64,000 nucleotides of DNA from Streptomyces violaceusniger Tu 4113 (GCF_000147815.2 NC_015957.1:5270001-5334000), one strand, 5' to 3'; shown: positions 25,009 to 34,103, counted from the first letter of the stretch. Program-made: numbers and translations. Notes: generated from the letters alone by a model not told the origin.

Positions 25009-25920
25009 TCAGTCCCTGCCGGCGCGGGGCCGCGTCCGCGCCGCGTCGGAGGAGAGCCCGGCCCGCGTGGTGGCCTCGCTGGTGGCCTGGGCGAGCAGGG
25101 CGAGCGCGGCCCGCGAGGGCGAGCCCGTTTCCGTGGTGGCGACCACCACGACGGGACCCGGCCCGCTGCTCAGGGTCTGCTGGACGACGGTCAGGGGCCC
25201 GACCAGCGGATGGCGCATCTCATAGTCGGCGACGGTGCAGGCCTGGATACGGTGGTCGGCCCACATCGAGGCGAACTCGGCACTCTTGGCGGACAGTTCG
25301 CCCAGAAGCGCGTGCAGTGCCGCGTCCTGCGGCTGCCGGGCCGCCACCAGGCGCAGATTCCCGACCACCGCCCTGGCCTTGCTCGGCCAGTCCGCGTACA
25401 GGTCACGGACGTGGCAGTCGAGGAACACCAGCCTGGCCATGTTGGGACGCTGCGCCGGCAGGTCAGGGGCACCGGGGGCCAGATGCCCGGCGAACAACGC
25501 ATGGCCCAGGCGGTTCCACGCCAGCACATCGCTGCGCCCGCCGAGCACGATGGCGGGAACGTCGCCCAGCACGTCCAGCAACTGGCGCATCGCCTCCGTC
25601 ACCCGTTCCGGCGCCGGCCGCCGGCCCCGGGCGCGCTGCCTGCCCACGCGGGCCAGGTCGTGCAGGTACCGCCGCTCGGACTCGTCCAGCCGAAGAGCCC
25701 CGGCGATCGCATCCAGAACATCGGGCGACGCGCTCAGTGACTGCCCCTGTTCCAGCCGGGTGTAGTAAGAGGTGCTCACCCCCGCCAGCAGCGCCAACTC
25801 CTCGCGCCGAAGACCCGGCACACGCCGGCGCTCCCCATAGGTGGGCGCCCCGACATCCTCCGGGCGCAGCTGGGAGCGCCGCGCCTGCAGGAAGTCCCCG
25901 AGCCGTGTTTTTCCGTCCAT
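25009..25920 (-). CDS. XRE-family helix-turn-helix regulator with MmyB-like ligand-binding domain
   Basis: 303 residues. The N-terminal XRE domain (residues 8-85) has RVPGLRREELALLAGVSTSY followed by TRLEQGQSLSASPDVLDAIA. The C-terminal half (about 105-280) is the MmyB-like PAS-type domain of actinobacterial regulators, with VPAIVLGGRSDVLAWNRLGH and LVFLDCHVRDLYADWPSKAR. Such proteins usually control a divergent oxidoreductase or small-molecule gene. ATG 25920 is chosen because the HTH then starts normally. The SRPBCC gene at 26060 is divergent, with only 139 bases between, and is the likely target. Confidence 0.9.
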   Translation of the reverse strand: MDGKTRLGDFLQARRSQLRPEDVGAPTYGERRRVPGLRREELALLAGVSTSYYTRLEQGQSLSASPDVLDAIAGALRLDESERRYLHDLARVGRQRARGRRPAPERVTEAMRQLLDVLGDVPAIVLGGRSDVLAWNRLGHALFAGHLAPGAPDLPAQRPNMARLVFLDCHVRDLYADWPSKARAVVGNLRLVAARQPQDAALHALLGELSAKSAEFASMWADHRIQACTVADYEMRHPLVGPLTVVQQTLSSGPGPVVVVATTETGSPSRAALALLAQATSEATTRAGLSSDAARTRPRAGRD

Positions 25921-26059
25921 GGCTTTGAGTATGGGCCGCCTCGCGGAACCCAGCCTGACCCAGCTGTGGATAGGCAACGGCGGGTCTGGTTCCCCGCCGG
26001 CATCGTCGATGAAGTGGTGGCAGCCGAATCCGGCACCCCGCCGCACCCAGGAGGCCGCC

Positions 26060-26569
26060 TTGAGTACCACCACCACCGACAACGACCCCTTCGAGGCTCT
26101 GGACGCGGCCGACTACGCCTTCACCAGGCGCGCCTGGGTCGACGCCGCGCCCGCCCGCGTCTACGGGCTGGTCAGTGATGTGTCCGCGATCGGCCGCTGG
26201 AGCCCCAACGCCGACGACGTTGCTTTCGAACCAGGCGCCGGCCCCTGGGCCGGCGCCTGGTTCGGTGGCCGCAACCGCAGGAACGGCAAGGAGTGGACCA
26301 CCCGCTCCCAGATCGTGCGAGCCGACCCCGGGGCGGCTTTCGGCTTTGTCGTCGGCGGCGCGGAGAACGGCATCGTCCGCTGGGAATGGACCCTCACCCC
26401 CCGGGGGCGCGGAACGGTCGTCCAGCAGTCCTGGGAACTGCTCCGCCTCGACCCGGTGCTGGGCACTACACGCACCGACCTGGAGGCGCTCCGTCGTTAC
26501 ATGGCGGGCAGCGTCGAAACCACACTCACCGCCCTCGCCCAATGGCTCGCCGAAGAGCGCTCGAGGTGA
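26060..26569 (+). CDS. SRPBCC (polyketide cyclase/START-like) family protein
   Basis: 169 residues. A helix-grip SRPBCC fold is indicated by the N-terminal strand YAFTRRAWVDAAPARVYGLV, helix VSAIGRWSPNADDV, central strands (WTTRSQIVRADPGAAFGFVV, IVRWEWTLTP) and a long C-terminal helix. Such proteins bind hydrophobic ligands; nothing here supports a specific cyclase role. TTG 26060 is taken as the start because CAGGAGG ends 5 bases upstream; the in-frame ATG further upstream has no such site. It diverges from the XRE regulator. Confidence 0.78.
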   Translation: MSTTTTDNDPFEALDAADYAFTRRAWVDAAPARVYGLVSDVSAIGRWSPNADDVAFEPGAGPWAGAWFGGRNRRNGKEWTTRSQIVRADPGAAFGFVVGGAENGIVRWEWTLTPRGRGTVVQQSWELLRLDPVLGTTRTDLEALRRYMAGSVETTLTALAQWLAEERSR

Positions 26570-26670
26570 CGCGCCAAACACCACACCGGCCATTCTGATC
26601 GGAGCCTGGCACTGCCCTGCTCCGCTGGTGCCTCGCACCGGTGCCGGTGCATCAGCATCGCCGCGGAAAG

Positions 26671-27450
26671 CTATTCCGGAGCACTACGGGCGGGGACGGG
26701 AAGGCGGCCGCCGAGGAGACTGCCGGTGCCCGGCACATGCGGGGGCAGGCCGAGTTCGACGAGGATGCGGTACGCCGTGGCGGTGGCTGCGGACAGGACG
26801 GGCAGGCCGACCGCGTCCTCGGCCGGTTGGATCGACGGCAGTGACGGCATCTGGACGCACGCCGACAGTACGAGGGCGTCGGCACGTGACAGGTCCAGGC
26901 GCCGCCAGTGGTCGAGCAGATCCGCCGGGTCCAGCCGGGCGACGGCGAGATTGTCCGGTACCTCCAGGCTCAGCGCGTCCACGACCTCGATGTCCGCGTC
27001 CTCGATGTAGTTCGCGACCAGCCCCGTGAGCGGCTTCATGTAGGGCGTGATGATGGCGACCCGCTTGGCCCCGAGTGCCTTGATGCCGTCGAGAAGGGCA
27101 CCGGCGCTGGACACCACGGGTGCCTGGGCGCCTTGCGCTCGCAGCACAGTGGTGATCTCGTCCTCCGCCGTGCAGTGGTACCCCTTGCCCTGGGCCATGA
27201 TCGCGACGAGACAGGCTGTGGCGACGACGTCCGGTCGTGCGTCGGCGAGTTCCAGCGCGGCACGCTCGGTCTGCGCGTTCATGGCGCGCAGTTGCTCGGG
27301 GGTCACCTGCTGCATGCGCATCCGGCTGGTGTGGAACACGAACCGGTCCTCGGGGAGCGCCGACTCGCGCAGCCGCAGGATCCGGGGCAACTCCTTTTCC
27401 ATGGTGAGGTTCGAGCTGGGCACGATCAGGCCGACGTGGTGATCGGTCAC
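26671..27450 (-). CDS. nicE: Maleate cis-trans isomerase (NicE)
   Basis: 259 residues, Asp/Glu racemase superfamily. It should convert maleate to fumarate, the last step of nicotinate catabolism. Visible are the N-terminal GLIVPSSNLTMEKELPRI, the first catalytic cysteine in VVATACLVAIMAQG (about residue 82) and the second in ALVLSACVQMPSLPSI (about 200), which match the two-cysteine arrangement of maleate isomerases. GTG 27450 is preferred: GGAGG lies 5 bases upstream and the family-typical N-terminus follows at once. It is the last gene of the nic operon, directly behind the MarR gene. Confidence 0.88.
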   Translation of the reverse strand: MTDHHVGLIVPSSNLTMEKELPRILRLRESALPEDRFVFHTSRMRMQQVTPEQLRAMNAQTERAALELADARPDVVATACLVAIMAQGKGYHCTAEDEITTVLRAQGAQAPVVSSAGALLDGIKALGAKRVAIITPYMKPLTGLVANYIEDADIEVVDALSLEVPDNLAVARLDPADLLDHWRRLDLSRADALVLSACVQMPSLPSIQPAEDAVGLPVLSAATATAYRILVELGLPPHVPGTGSLLGGRLPVPARSAPE

Positions 27451-27530
27451 GGAATCCTCCGGTTGTCCGGTGTACGGGACTCGCCGACGAGCCGCGGGCC
27501 CGTTCCCGTGGCCTGCCGTGCCACGGCGGT

Positions 27531-28013
27531 TCACCCGTCCTGAGTCAGTTGCTCCCAGTGGTCGGCGAGGGATGCGAGCATGTGCGTGATGTCGTCGCGC
27601 TGCTGTGTTCCGTACGGCTCCAGGAGCTGTTCGTCGAGCAGGCGGGCGCGGCGGTTCGCGTCGTCGAGGGTGTGTTTGCCTTCCTCGGTCAGATAGAGCA
27701 GTTTGCGCCGGCCGTCGTCGGCGGCCGTTCTGCGGACGATCAGGCCGCGCTTCTCCAGTCGGCGGGCAACGTCCGTCATGGTCGACGTATCGAGGGCGAC
27801 CGCTGACGCCAGCGATCGCTGGTCGTGCCCCGGGCTCGCGTCCACGACCTGGAGCACCGCGAACTGCGGCCCGGTCAGGAGCGGGTCGACCGCCCTGATC
27901 CAGACGGCGAGGTATGCCTGGTACAGGCGCCGGACCTGGTACCCGGGCGCGGTCGTCAGCGCGGCGGGTGGCCGGGGCCGCGCGGAGGTCGAAGGTGCGG
28001 TTTCGTCAGCCAT
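27531..28013 (-). CDS. nicR: MarR-family regulator, NicR-like
   Basis: 160 residues with a winged helix: the recognition region QRSLASAVALDTSTMTDVAR is followed by the wing RRTAADDGRRKLLYLTEEGK, and helices at both ends form the dimer interface. It is encoded inside the nicotinate operon between nicD and nicE. NicR of Pseudomonas putida is a MarR-type repressor that responds to 6-hydroxynicotinate; the same role is inferred here from family and position. The palindrome at 38230-38257 in front of nicX is a candidate operator. Confidence 0.85.
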   Translation of the reverse strand: MADETAPSTSARPRPPAALTTAPGYQVRRLYQAYLAVWIRAVDPLLTGPQFAVLQVVDASPGHDQRSLASAVALDTSTMTDVARRLEKRGLIVRRTAADDGRRKLLYLTEEGKHTLDDANRRARLLDEQLLEPYGTQQRDDITHMLASLADHWEQLTQDG

Positions 28014-28087
28014 GGCGCCTACTTAAGCACGCCACGTCATCGCCCCCGCGCGGGGATGGAGCGGGCTGGGAATCGAGGAGCCACCGG

Positions 28088-28948
28088 TCAGGCGAGCATC
28101 GGGCGCAGTGCTTCCCGCAGGCTCGCGAGGGCCGCGGGAGGATTGTCCCAGAACAGCATGTGGCCGGCGTCCGGTATCCGGCTCAGTGCGGCCGTGGGGT
28201 TCTTCCGGGCCGCCTCTGCCGCGCCCACCTCGGTGACCACGGGGCTGTCCGCGCCGTACAGCAGCACTGTGGGGCCGGGGACGGAGGACCACCAGTCGAA
28301 GAAGTCCTCGCTCTCGAAACCGCGGTGGGTGGCCTTGATGGCCTCCTCGCCGCAACTGGCCAGCCACCGGGCCCTCAACTCCAGCTCCCGGTGCGGCCAC
28401 CGAGGCCACGCCCTGGCCACTTCCGCGGCGGTGGTGCCGCGTACGGCCTGCGCCAGCTGGTCCAGGAAGGCGTCCACGGGTGTCGGGTAAGGTCCGCGCC
28501 CCGGGCCGCTCATGGGCGGGTCGCCCAGAACCGTGCCCCGGAGCGGGACCTTGTTCCGCGCCGCGGTGACCGCGGCGATGCGCGCGCCCATGGAATGCCC
28601 GAACAGCACCGGCCGGTCGAGCCCGAGCCGCATGACGACGGCCTCCGTGTCCTCGGCGTACTCCTCCAGGCCATACCCGCCGCCATCGTCGGACAGCCCG
28701 CGCCCACGGACGTCGACGACCACCGGACGTACGAGGTCGGTCAGCTCACGCACGACGAAGTCCATCGTGATCGCGGGACTGGTGATGCCGGGCATGACGA
28801 GGAGCGGGACACCAGGGCCGCCGTAGTCGAGGACATGCAGGCGAGTGGCGCCCGAGCACACCCAGCGGCTCGTGGCGGGCACATCGGCGAGATCGGCGAG
28901 CGCGCTCTGCGGCAGGCTACGGGCAGCCGGGGACGGGTGCGGGGTCAT
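28088..28948 (-). CDS. nicD: N-formylmaleamate deformylase, alpha/beta hydrolase (NicD)
   Basis: 286 residues. It should hydrolyse N-formylmaleamate to maleamate and formate. Alpha/beta-hydrolase motifs are the oxyanion region LLVMPGITSPAITMDFV, VVVDVRGRGLSDD, the nucleophile elbow PVLFGHSMGAR (Ser at about residue 114) and the late catalytic His in AGHMLFWDNP. The order and context match NicD, though other C-C or amide hydrolases share the fold. GGAGG lies 5 bases before ATG 28948. The gene sits between nicF and the MarR gene. Confidence 0.85.
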   Translation of the reverse strand: MTPHPSPAARSLPQSALADLADVPATSRWVCSGATRLHVLDYGGPGVPLLVMPGITSPAITMDFVVRELTDLVRPVVVDVRGRGLSDDGGGYGLEEYAEDTEAVVMRLGLDRPVLFGHSMGARIAAVTAARNKVPLRGTVLGDPPMSGPGRGPYPTPVDAFLDQLAQAVRGTTAAEVARAWPRWPHRELELRARWLASCGEEAIKATHRGFESEDFFDWWSSVPGPTVLLYGADSPVVTEVGAAEAARKNPTAALSRIPDAGHMLFWDNPPAALASLREALRPMLA

Positions 28949-28985
28949 GCGGCCTCCAGGGGCGGGTGGTGCGGGCAGGGCAAGG

Positions 28986-29648
28986 TCATGGCGCGGCGAC
29001 CGGGAGCGCCGAGAGGTAGGCGATGGCCTCCTCGAGGTGGATCACGTCGCCGTACTTGGCCTGGATGTCGAACAGGTTGGCCTCATGAGGACCCGCCGCG
29101 CGGTCGCCGACGCATTCACGCGGCACCAGCACCGAGAGCCCGGACTGCACGGCGTCGACCGCGGTGGCCCGCACGCAGCCGCTGGTCGTCGCCCCGCAGA
29201 CGAGCACGGTGTCGCGGCCGAGCCCGGTCAGCAAGGAGGCCAGCGCCGTGCCGAAGAACGCGGAAGCGCCCTTCTTGGCGATCATGTGGTCCCGTGCCCC
29301 ACGCGGCAGCCGTGGATCGATCGTGACTTCCTCACTGTCCTCGACCAGGGCTCGCATGCCTCGCGCCTTGTGCAGCCAGGTCACCGCGTCTCCGGTCGCC
29401 TCGGCCGAGGTGTAGGCAATGGTCGTGAACACGACCGGCACTCCGGCGGGACGGCCTGCCTCGATCAGCGCGGACGTCGCACCGACCACCTCGGTCAGGT
29501 CGGCCCCCGACGGGAACCGGTCCTCGGTGAACCCGCGCGTCAGATCGACCACGACGATCGCCGGCCGGTCGCCGCGCCGGACCGGCGCGCCGAAGCCCGC
29601 CCGTTCGTAGGTGCGTTCCGTGTCCAGTCCGTACGGCGCCTCGCTCAC
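28986..29648 (-). CDS. nicF: Maleamate amidohydrolase, cysteine hydrolase (NicF)
   Basis: 220 residues, isochorismatase-like cysteine hydrolase; it should convert maleamate to maleate plus ammonia. The triad is visible: Asp in AIVVVDLTRGF (about residue 31), Lys in HMIAKKGASAFFGT (about 127), Cys in VLVCGATTSGCVRATAVDA (about 160). The start is GTG 29648, with GGAGGT 5 bases upstream; it overlaps the stop of the CoxG-like gene in a GTGA junction, so the two are translationally coupled. A longer frame reaching 30269 is only an antisense-free extension through the upstream gene and is rejected. Confidence 0.88.
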   Translation of the reverse strand: MSEAPYGLDTERTYERAGFGAPVRRGDRPAIVVVDLTRGFTEDRFPSGADLTEVVGATSALIEAGRPAGVPVVFTTIAYTSAEATGDAVTWLHKARGMRALVEDSEEVTIDPRLPRGARDHMIAKKGASAFFGTALASLLTGLGRDTVLVCGATTSGCVRATAVDAVQSGLSVLVPRECVGDRAAGPHEANLFDIQAKYGDVIHLEEAIAYLSALPVAAP

Positions 29649-30352
29649 AACGACCTCCGCAGGGTGCGCAGTTCGCGTGACTGGGCGCGCATCCGGCCGA
29701 CGAGCCAGCCCTGGACGAGACCGAGCGCGAACGCCCCGGCGAGCATCCCGTACTTGGCGGCGGCGGGGCCGAACACCATGGAGACGCCGTCGAGTTCGGG
29801 TTGCCGAGCGGGAGCGGCCGGCGCGAGGGCGGGGTGCGCGGCGGCGGGAGCGGTGGCTGAAGGGGCGGCGGGCACCGCGGACAGCGGACCGGGTTGCCCG
29901 GCGGCATGGTCCTGATCGAGCAGACCGGCCAGGTTCTGCGCGAACTGCCGCAGGATCCGCTCCGACACGGCGCCGATCGCCCCCTTGCCGAACTGAGCGA
30001 TCTTGCCCCGGATCACCAGATCCGTGGCGAGCTGGAGCAGCGCGCCCTCGGGTGCGCCCAGCACATCGAGGACGACTTCGGCCTCCGCGTCGCCGCTTCC
30101 GTGCGTGTCGGCGCCGCGGGCGTGGACTCGCAGCCGCCGGTGCTCGGAGTCGACTTCCAGGAAGCGGACCGTGCCGGCGTACGAGGCTGTGATCGGCCCC
30201 ACTTTGACCTTTACGCTGCCCTTCCAGGTGTCGCCGTCCTGCCCTTCGAGCGCGGCGCCCGGCATGCACGAGGCGACCCGTTCGACGTCGTTCATCAAGG
30301 TGAAGACGTCATCGGGTGAGGCTTTGACCGGAATGGAGTTGGTGAGCTGCAC
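29645..30352 (-). CDS. CoxG-like SRPBCC protein with C-terminal membrane helix
   Basis: 235 residues. Residues 1-145 are a CoxG/SRPBCC domain (MQLTNSIPVKASPDDVFTLM, VASCMPGAAL, VKVGPITASYAGTVRF, IRGKIAQFGKGAI). A Pro/Ala-rich linker follows (about 150-190), then one hydrophobic segment (YGMLAGAFALGLVQGWLVG, about 202-220) and a basic tail. CoxG accompanies molybdenum CO dehydrogenase, where it is implicated in membrane association and electron transfer to the quinone pool. Lying between the 2Fe-2S subunit gene (4-base gap) and nicF, it probably serves the nicotinate hydroxylase in the same way; this is inference. Confidence 0.85.
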   Translation of the reverse strand: MQLTNSIPVKASPDDVFTLMNDVERVASCMPGAALEGQDGDTWKGSVKVKVGPITASYAGTVRFLEVDSEHRRLRVHARGADTHGSGDAEAEVVLDVLGAPEGALLQLATDLVIRGKIAQFGKGAIGAVSERILRQFAQNLAGLLDQDHAAGQPGPLSAVPAAPSATAPAAAHPALAPAAPARQPELDGVSMVFGPAAAKYGMLAGAFALGLVQGWLVGRMRAQSRELRTLRRSL

Positions 30353-30355
30353 AGG

Positions 30356-30889
30356 TCAGTCCTCCTTGCTGGGGCACGCCCGTGCGCAGGCCCGGCGGCG
30401 GGCCGTCGCACAGGCGTCGATCGCCTCGACGATGGTCTGGTAGCCGGTGCACCGGCACATGTTGGCGGCGACGACCTCCCGGATCTCCTCCTTGGTCGCC
30501 TCGGGCCGCTCGGCGAGGAAGCCCTCGGCGAGCATGAGGAACCCCGGTGTGCAGAAACCGCACTGCAAGGCGTGGTGCTCGCTGAACGCCCGCTGGAGGT
30601 CGCTCAGCCGGTTGCCGTCGGCGAGGGATTCCACCGTACGGATGCGGGCGCCTTCGGCCTGTGCCGCGAACATCAGGCAGGCACGTACGGGCCGTTCGTC
30701 GACGAGTACGGTGCAGGCGCCGCAGATGCCGTGCTCGCACCCGACGTGGGTTCCGGTAAGGCGTAGCTCGTGACGGAGCACATCGACGAGGGTGCGGCGG
30801 GCTTCGGTGATCACCTCGTGCTGCTCGCCGTTGACATTCAACGCGATGAGCTGTGGCTCCCGCGGCGTCATGAGGGTGTCATCGGTCAT
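30356..30889 (-). CDS. Nicotinate dehydrogenase, 2Fe-2S small subunit
   Basis: 177 residues. It is the electron-transfer subunit of a xanthine-dehydrogenase-type molybdenum hydroxylase and carries both [2Fe-2S] clusters. The plant-ferredoxin cluster motif is GCEHGICGACTVL plus RACL (about residues 50-71), and the C-terminal cluster is CGFCTPGF ... NMCRCTGY (about 110-147). The N-terminus (LIALNVNGEQHEVI) is standard. Its ATG overlaps the stop of the large subunit by four bases (ATGA). With the two upstream genes it should form the enzyme that hydroxylates nicotinate at C6. Confidence 0.92.
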   Translation of the reverse strand: MTDDTLMTPREPQLIALNVNGEQHEVITEARRTLVDVLRHELRLTGTHVGCEHGICGACTVLVDERPVRACLMFAAQAEGARIRTVESLADGNRLSDLQRAFSEHHALQCGFCTPGFLMLAEGFLAERPEATKEEIREVVAANMCRCTGYQTIVEAIDACATARRRACARACPSKED

Positions 30890-33258
30890 GGAACGGGCTC
30901 CGGGTTCAGGGCGCGGTGCACGGTCTGTGGCGTGATGGGCGTGTGGTCGAGTTCGGTTCCGGTGGGGCGCAGGGCGTCGTTGACGGCGTTGAGGACGGCG
31001 GCGGGCGCCCCGATGGTGCCGCCCTCACCAGCGCCCTTCGCTCCCGTGGCGGTGAACGCGCAAGGGGTTTCGAGGTGGTGGATCGACACCTCGGGGATCT
31101 CTTGGGCCGTGGGCACCTTGTAGTCCATGAAGCTCGTCGCCGACGGCTCGCCGGCCGCGTCGTAGGTCACCTCCTCGTACAGGGCACCGGCGATGCCCTG
31201 CGCGATCCCGCCCCGGCACTGTCCCTCCACGACCTGCGGGTGGATCGCGACGCCGCAGTCCTCGACGCACACGTATCGCAGCATCTCCACCTGCCCGGTG
31301 TCCTGGTGGAGCTCGACGACCACACCGTGGGTGGCGTTGGAGAACGTGCCGTCGTTGAAGACGTCGAAGGTGGCGGTCGCGGTCAGCCCCGGTTCGATGT
31401 CCTTGGGCAGCAGGTCCGCCCGGAGGTAGGCGACGTCGGCGATCTCCTGGTGGGTGAGCACGTCACGGGCACTGTCGCCGCCTCGGCGGCGCACATGGCC
31501 GCCCGCCAGCTCCACCTGCTCCGGCTCGGTGTCCCACAGGGCGGCGGCGATGGCGCGCAGCTTGTCGCCGAGTCGCTCGGCGGCCAGGCGCACCGCACTG
31601 CCGCCGACGGTGATGGACCGGCTCGCGAAGGTGCCCCAGCCGTAGGTGACACGGTCGGTGTCGCCCTGGTGGAGCCTGACCCGGGCGATGTCGAGGCCGA
31701 GTGCGTCGGCGACGATCTGCGCCATTGTCGTCTCGTGGCTCTGCCCATGGCTCATCGTGCCGGTGGTGACCGTCACCGCGCCGCTGGTGTCCATCCGTAC
31801 TTCGGAGATGTCGAAGCCCGGCACCACCTGCATCTTGCGCTGCGCGAAGGCCGAGGAGCCGTATCCGGTGCGCTCGCTGAAGCAGGCGTAGCCGATGCCG
31901 ATGTGCCGTCCTTCGGCCGCCGCCGCGGTCCGCGTGTCGTACCAGCCCTCGTCCCTGACGACCCGCTCGCACAGGTTCAGGGACTCCAGGTACGAGCCGG
32001 GGTCGTAGGTGATGTCGTTGACGCCCGTGTAGGGGAAGTCGGTGATGACATTGCGGCGGCGGATCTCCACCGGGTCCAGGCCGAGTTCGCGGGCGGCGCG
32101 CTCGAAGAGCCGCTCGACGACCATCACATACTGCGGGCGGCTCACGCCCCGGTACGGTGCGGTCGGCGCCTTGTTGGTGGTGATGGCCCGGCCGCGGACC
32201 CGGTAGGCGGGCACCTTGTACACCCCGGGCATCTCGGCGGACGCCATCAGCGGCTCGATGCCCGCGGTGAACGGGTAGCAGGAGTAGGCGCCCATGTCGC
32301 ACACCACGTCCGCGTCGAGAGCGAGGATCCGGCCGTCGGTGTCGAAGGCGGCGCGCGCCCGGTAGTGCTGCTCGCGGGCGAGAAAGGACGCGGACAGGGC
32401 GTCCTTGCGGTCCTCGATCCATTTCACCGGCCGCCCGAGTCTCAGCGCGGCCGCGGCGGCCGCGATCTCCTCGCGTCCGACCACGCACTTCTGGCCGAAG
32501 CCGCCGCCCATGTCGGGGACCACGACCCGCACGGCTCGCTCGTCGAGGCGCAGACAGCGCGAGGCGACCGTTCTCACCTGGTGTGGGACCTGGGTGCAGG
32601 TCTGGAGGAGAAGTTGCTCCTCGCGGTCGTCCCAGTGCGCCACAACGCCGCGGGTCTCCAGCGGCAGCGCGTTCTGCCGGCCGGTCGTGACGTCCACCTC
32701 GACGACGCGGTGTGCCGCGTCGAAGATGTCGTCGATCCCGTCGGTCGCGAAGAGCGAGACGTCCACGAGGGTGTTGCGGGCGGCCTCGTCGTGGACGAGC
32801 ACCGCGTCGTCGGCGAGCGCCGTCTCCTCGCCGAGGACAGGTGGCAGCGGGGCGTACTCCACATGCGCCGCCTCCAGGCCGTCCTCCGCGGCGTAGGCGT
32901 CGAGGCCCACGACGATCGCGAGGGGCTCCCCGACGTAGCGGACCTTGTCGCGGGCGAGGACCGGCATGGCGGTCGGCACGAACTGCGACTGGGGCCGTGC
33001 CAACTGAGCGGTGATGTCTCCGATGGCCAGGTCGTCCGCGGTGAACGCCGCCACGACGCCCGGGACGCGGCGTACCGCCGACAGGTCCATGGACATGATC
33101 TCGCCGTGCGCGACCGTGCTGCGCACGAACTGCGCGTGCAGCATGCCGGGCAGGGCGATGTCGTCCACGAACCGGCCGCGCCCGGACACCAGCCGCCGGT
33201 CCTCCCGGCGCGGGACCGACCGGCCCACCAGCGGCCGCCCGCTTTCCTGACGTGTCAT
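30886..33258 (-). CDS. Nicotinate dehydrogenase, molybdopterin-binding large subunit
   Basis: 790 residues, xanthine dehydrogenase large-subunit family. It begins with the usual VGRSVPRREDRRLVSGRGRF, then the N-terminal domain with AQFVRSTVAHGEI, the cofactor loop PDMGGGFGQK (about residue 250), TNKAPTAPYRGVSRPQ, and the C-terminal active-site loop GAKGAGEGGTIGAP carrying the catalytic Glu (about 760). The substrate is inferred from the nicC/X/D/F/E neighbours; homology alone would not separate it from CO or aldehyde-type enzymes. The cysteine loop typical of CO dehydrogenase (AYxCSFR) is absent: the equivalent place reads TAPYRGVSR. Four-base overlaps with both neighbours indicate one transcript. 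Confidence 0.9.
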   Translation of the reverse strand: MTRQESGRPLVGRSVPRREDRRLVSGRGRFVDDIALPGMLHAQFVRSTVAHGEIMSMDLSAVRRVPGVVAAFTADDLAIGDITAQLARPQSQFVPTAMPVLARDKVRYVGEPLAIVVGLDAYAAEDGLEAAHVEYAPLPPVLGEETALADDAVLVHDEAARNTLVDVSLFATDGIDDIFDAAHRVVEVDVTTGRQNALPLETRGVVAHWDDREEQLLLQTCTQVPHQVRTVASRCLRLDERAVRVVVPDMGGGFGQKCVVGREEIAAAAAALRLGRPVKWIEDRKDALSASFLAREQHYRARAAFDTDGRILALDADVVCDMGAYSCYPFTAGIEPLMASAEMPGVYKVPAYRVRGRAITTNKAPTAPYRGVSRPQYVMVVERLFERAARELGLDPVEIRRRNVITDFPYTGVNDITYDPGSYLESLNLCERVVRDEGWYDTRTAAAAEGRHIGIGYACFSERTGYGSSAFAQRKMQVVPGFDISEVRMDTSGAVTVTTGTMSHGQSHETTMAQIVADALGLDIARVRLHQGDTDRVTYGWGTFASRSITVGGSAVRLAAERLGDKLRAIAAALWDTEPEQVELAGGHVRRRGGDSARDVLTHQEIADVAYLRADLLPKDIEPGLTATATFDVFNDGTFSNATHGVVVELHQDTGQVEMLRYVCVEDCGVAIHPQVVEGQCRGGIAQGIAGALYEEVTYDAAGEPSATSFMDYKVPTAQEIPEVSIHHLETPCAFTATGAKGAGEGGTIGAPAAVLNAVNDALRPTGTELDHTPITPQTVHRALNPEPVP

Positions 33259-34103
33259 CGGGACATCGCCTCCTCACAGGCGCGCCGGACCAGGGTCCGG
33301 ACCAGTTCCTTGCGGTAGTGCGGGCCGCAGGACGCGTCGCCCGCGGGGTCGGCGGCCGCCGCCGCGGCGGACGCGCAGGCGTCGAAGGAGCCGCCGCCGG
33401 TCAGCACCGCCTCCGCCTCCGGAACGCGGATGGCCGCCGCCGCCACACCACCGAGCGCTACCCGGCCGCCGCGTACGGCGCCGTCCACGACGTCGAGGTC
33501 CACGGCCGCCGCCACGATCGCGAAGTCGCCACGTCGCTCGGCGAACTCGGTGAGCGCCGCGTGCGGCGCCGTCCGTGGGAAGACGATCTCCACCAGGAGT
33601 TCGTCCGGGGCGAGGGCGGTCGTGTAGTAGCCGAGGAAGAAGTCCCCGGCCGCGATCGAGCGTTCGCCCAGGGGGCCGCGTACGACGAACTCGGCGTCCA
33701 GGAGCACCGCGAGCAGACACCATTCGGCGGTGGCGTCCGCGTGTGCCATGCTGCCCCCGACCGTGCCGCGGGTACGGATCGGCAGATGCCCGATCCAGGC
33801 CATGGCCCGGCGCATCACCTCGAAGCCCTGCGCGAGTGTGCCCGCCGGGTCTCTCTCCACGGTGTGGTGGGTGGTGAGCGCCCCGATCCGCAGCGCCCCG
33901 GCGGCATCCCGGTGCATGCGGTCGAGCTCCCGGAGGCCGCCGATGTCGACGAGGTGGTGCGGACGGGCCAGCCGGAAGTTCATCATTCCGACCAGGCTCT
34001 GTCCGCCCGCGATGGCCTTGGCGTCGTCACCCAGCTCGGCCAGCAGCCGGACGGCGCCGGTGACGTCACGGGCCCGGTGATACTGAAAGGGCGCGGGCTT
34101 CAT
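33255..34103 (-). CDS. Nicotinate dehydrogenase, FAD-binding medium subunit
   Basis: 282 residues, the CoxM/XDH FAD-subunit family. Visible are the FAD-contact motif AKAIAGGQSLVGMMNFRL (about 29-46), the second motif RTRGTVGGSMAHADATAEW (about 110) and the C-terminal CO-dehydrogenase flavoprotein domain (FAERRGDFAIVAAAVDLD). GGGAGG lies upstream of ATG 34103 and the stop overlaps the start of the large subunit. It accepts electrons from the 2Fe-2S subunit. Confidence 0.9.
   Translation of the reverse strand: MKPAPFQYHRARDVTGAVRLLAELGDDAKAIAGGQSLVGMMNFRLARPHHLVDIGGLRELDRMHRDAAGALRIGALTTHHTVERDPAGTLAQGFEVMRRAMAWIGHLPIRTRGTVGGSMAHADATAEWCLLAVLLDAEFVVRGPLGERSIAAGDFFLGYYTTALAPDELLVEIVFPRTAPHAALTEFAERRGDFAIVAAAVDLDVVDGAVRGGRVALGGVAAAAIRVPEAEAVLTGGGSFDACASAAAAAADPAGDASCGPHYRKELVRTLVRRACEEAMSR

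Noticed and set aside
28986..30269. 427-codon reading of nicF extending through the CoxG-like gene
   Set aside because: The extension lacks homology, while GTG 29648 has a good ribosome binding site and the overlapping CoxG-like frame is clearly coding.
30916..33318. 800-codon plus-strand frame opposite the molybdenum hydroxylase large subunit
   Set aside because: Antisense shadow with no motifs; the minus strand has a complete xanthine-dehydrogenase-type protein.
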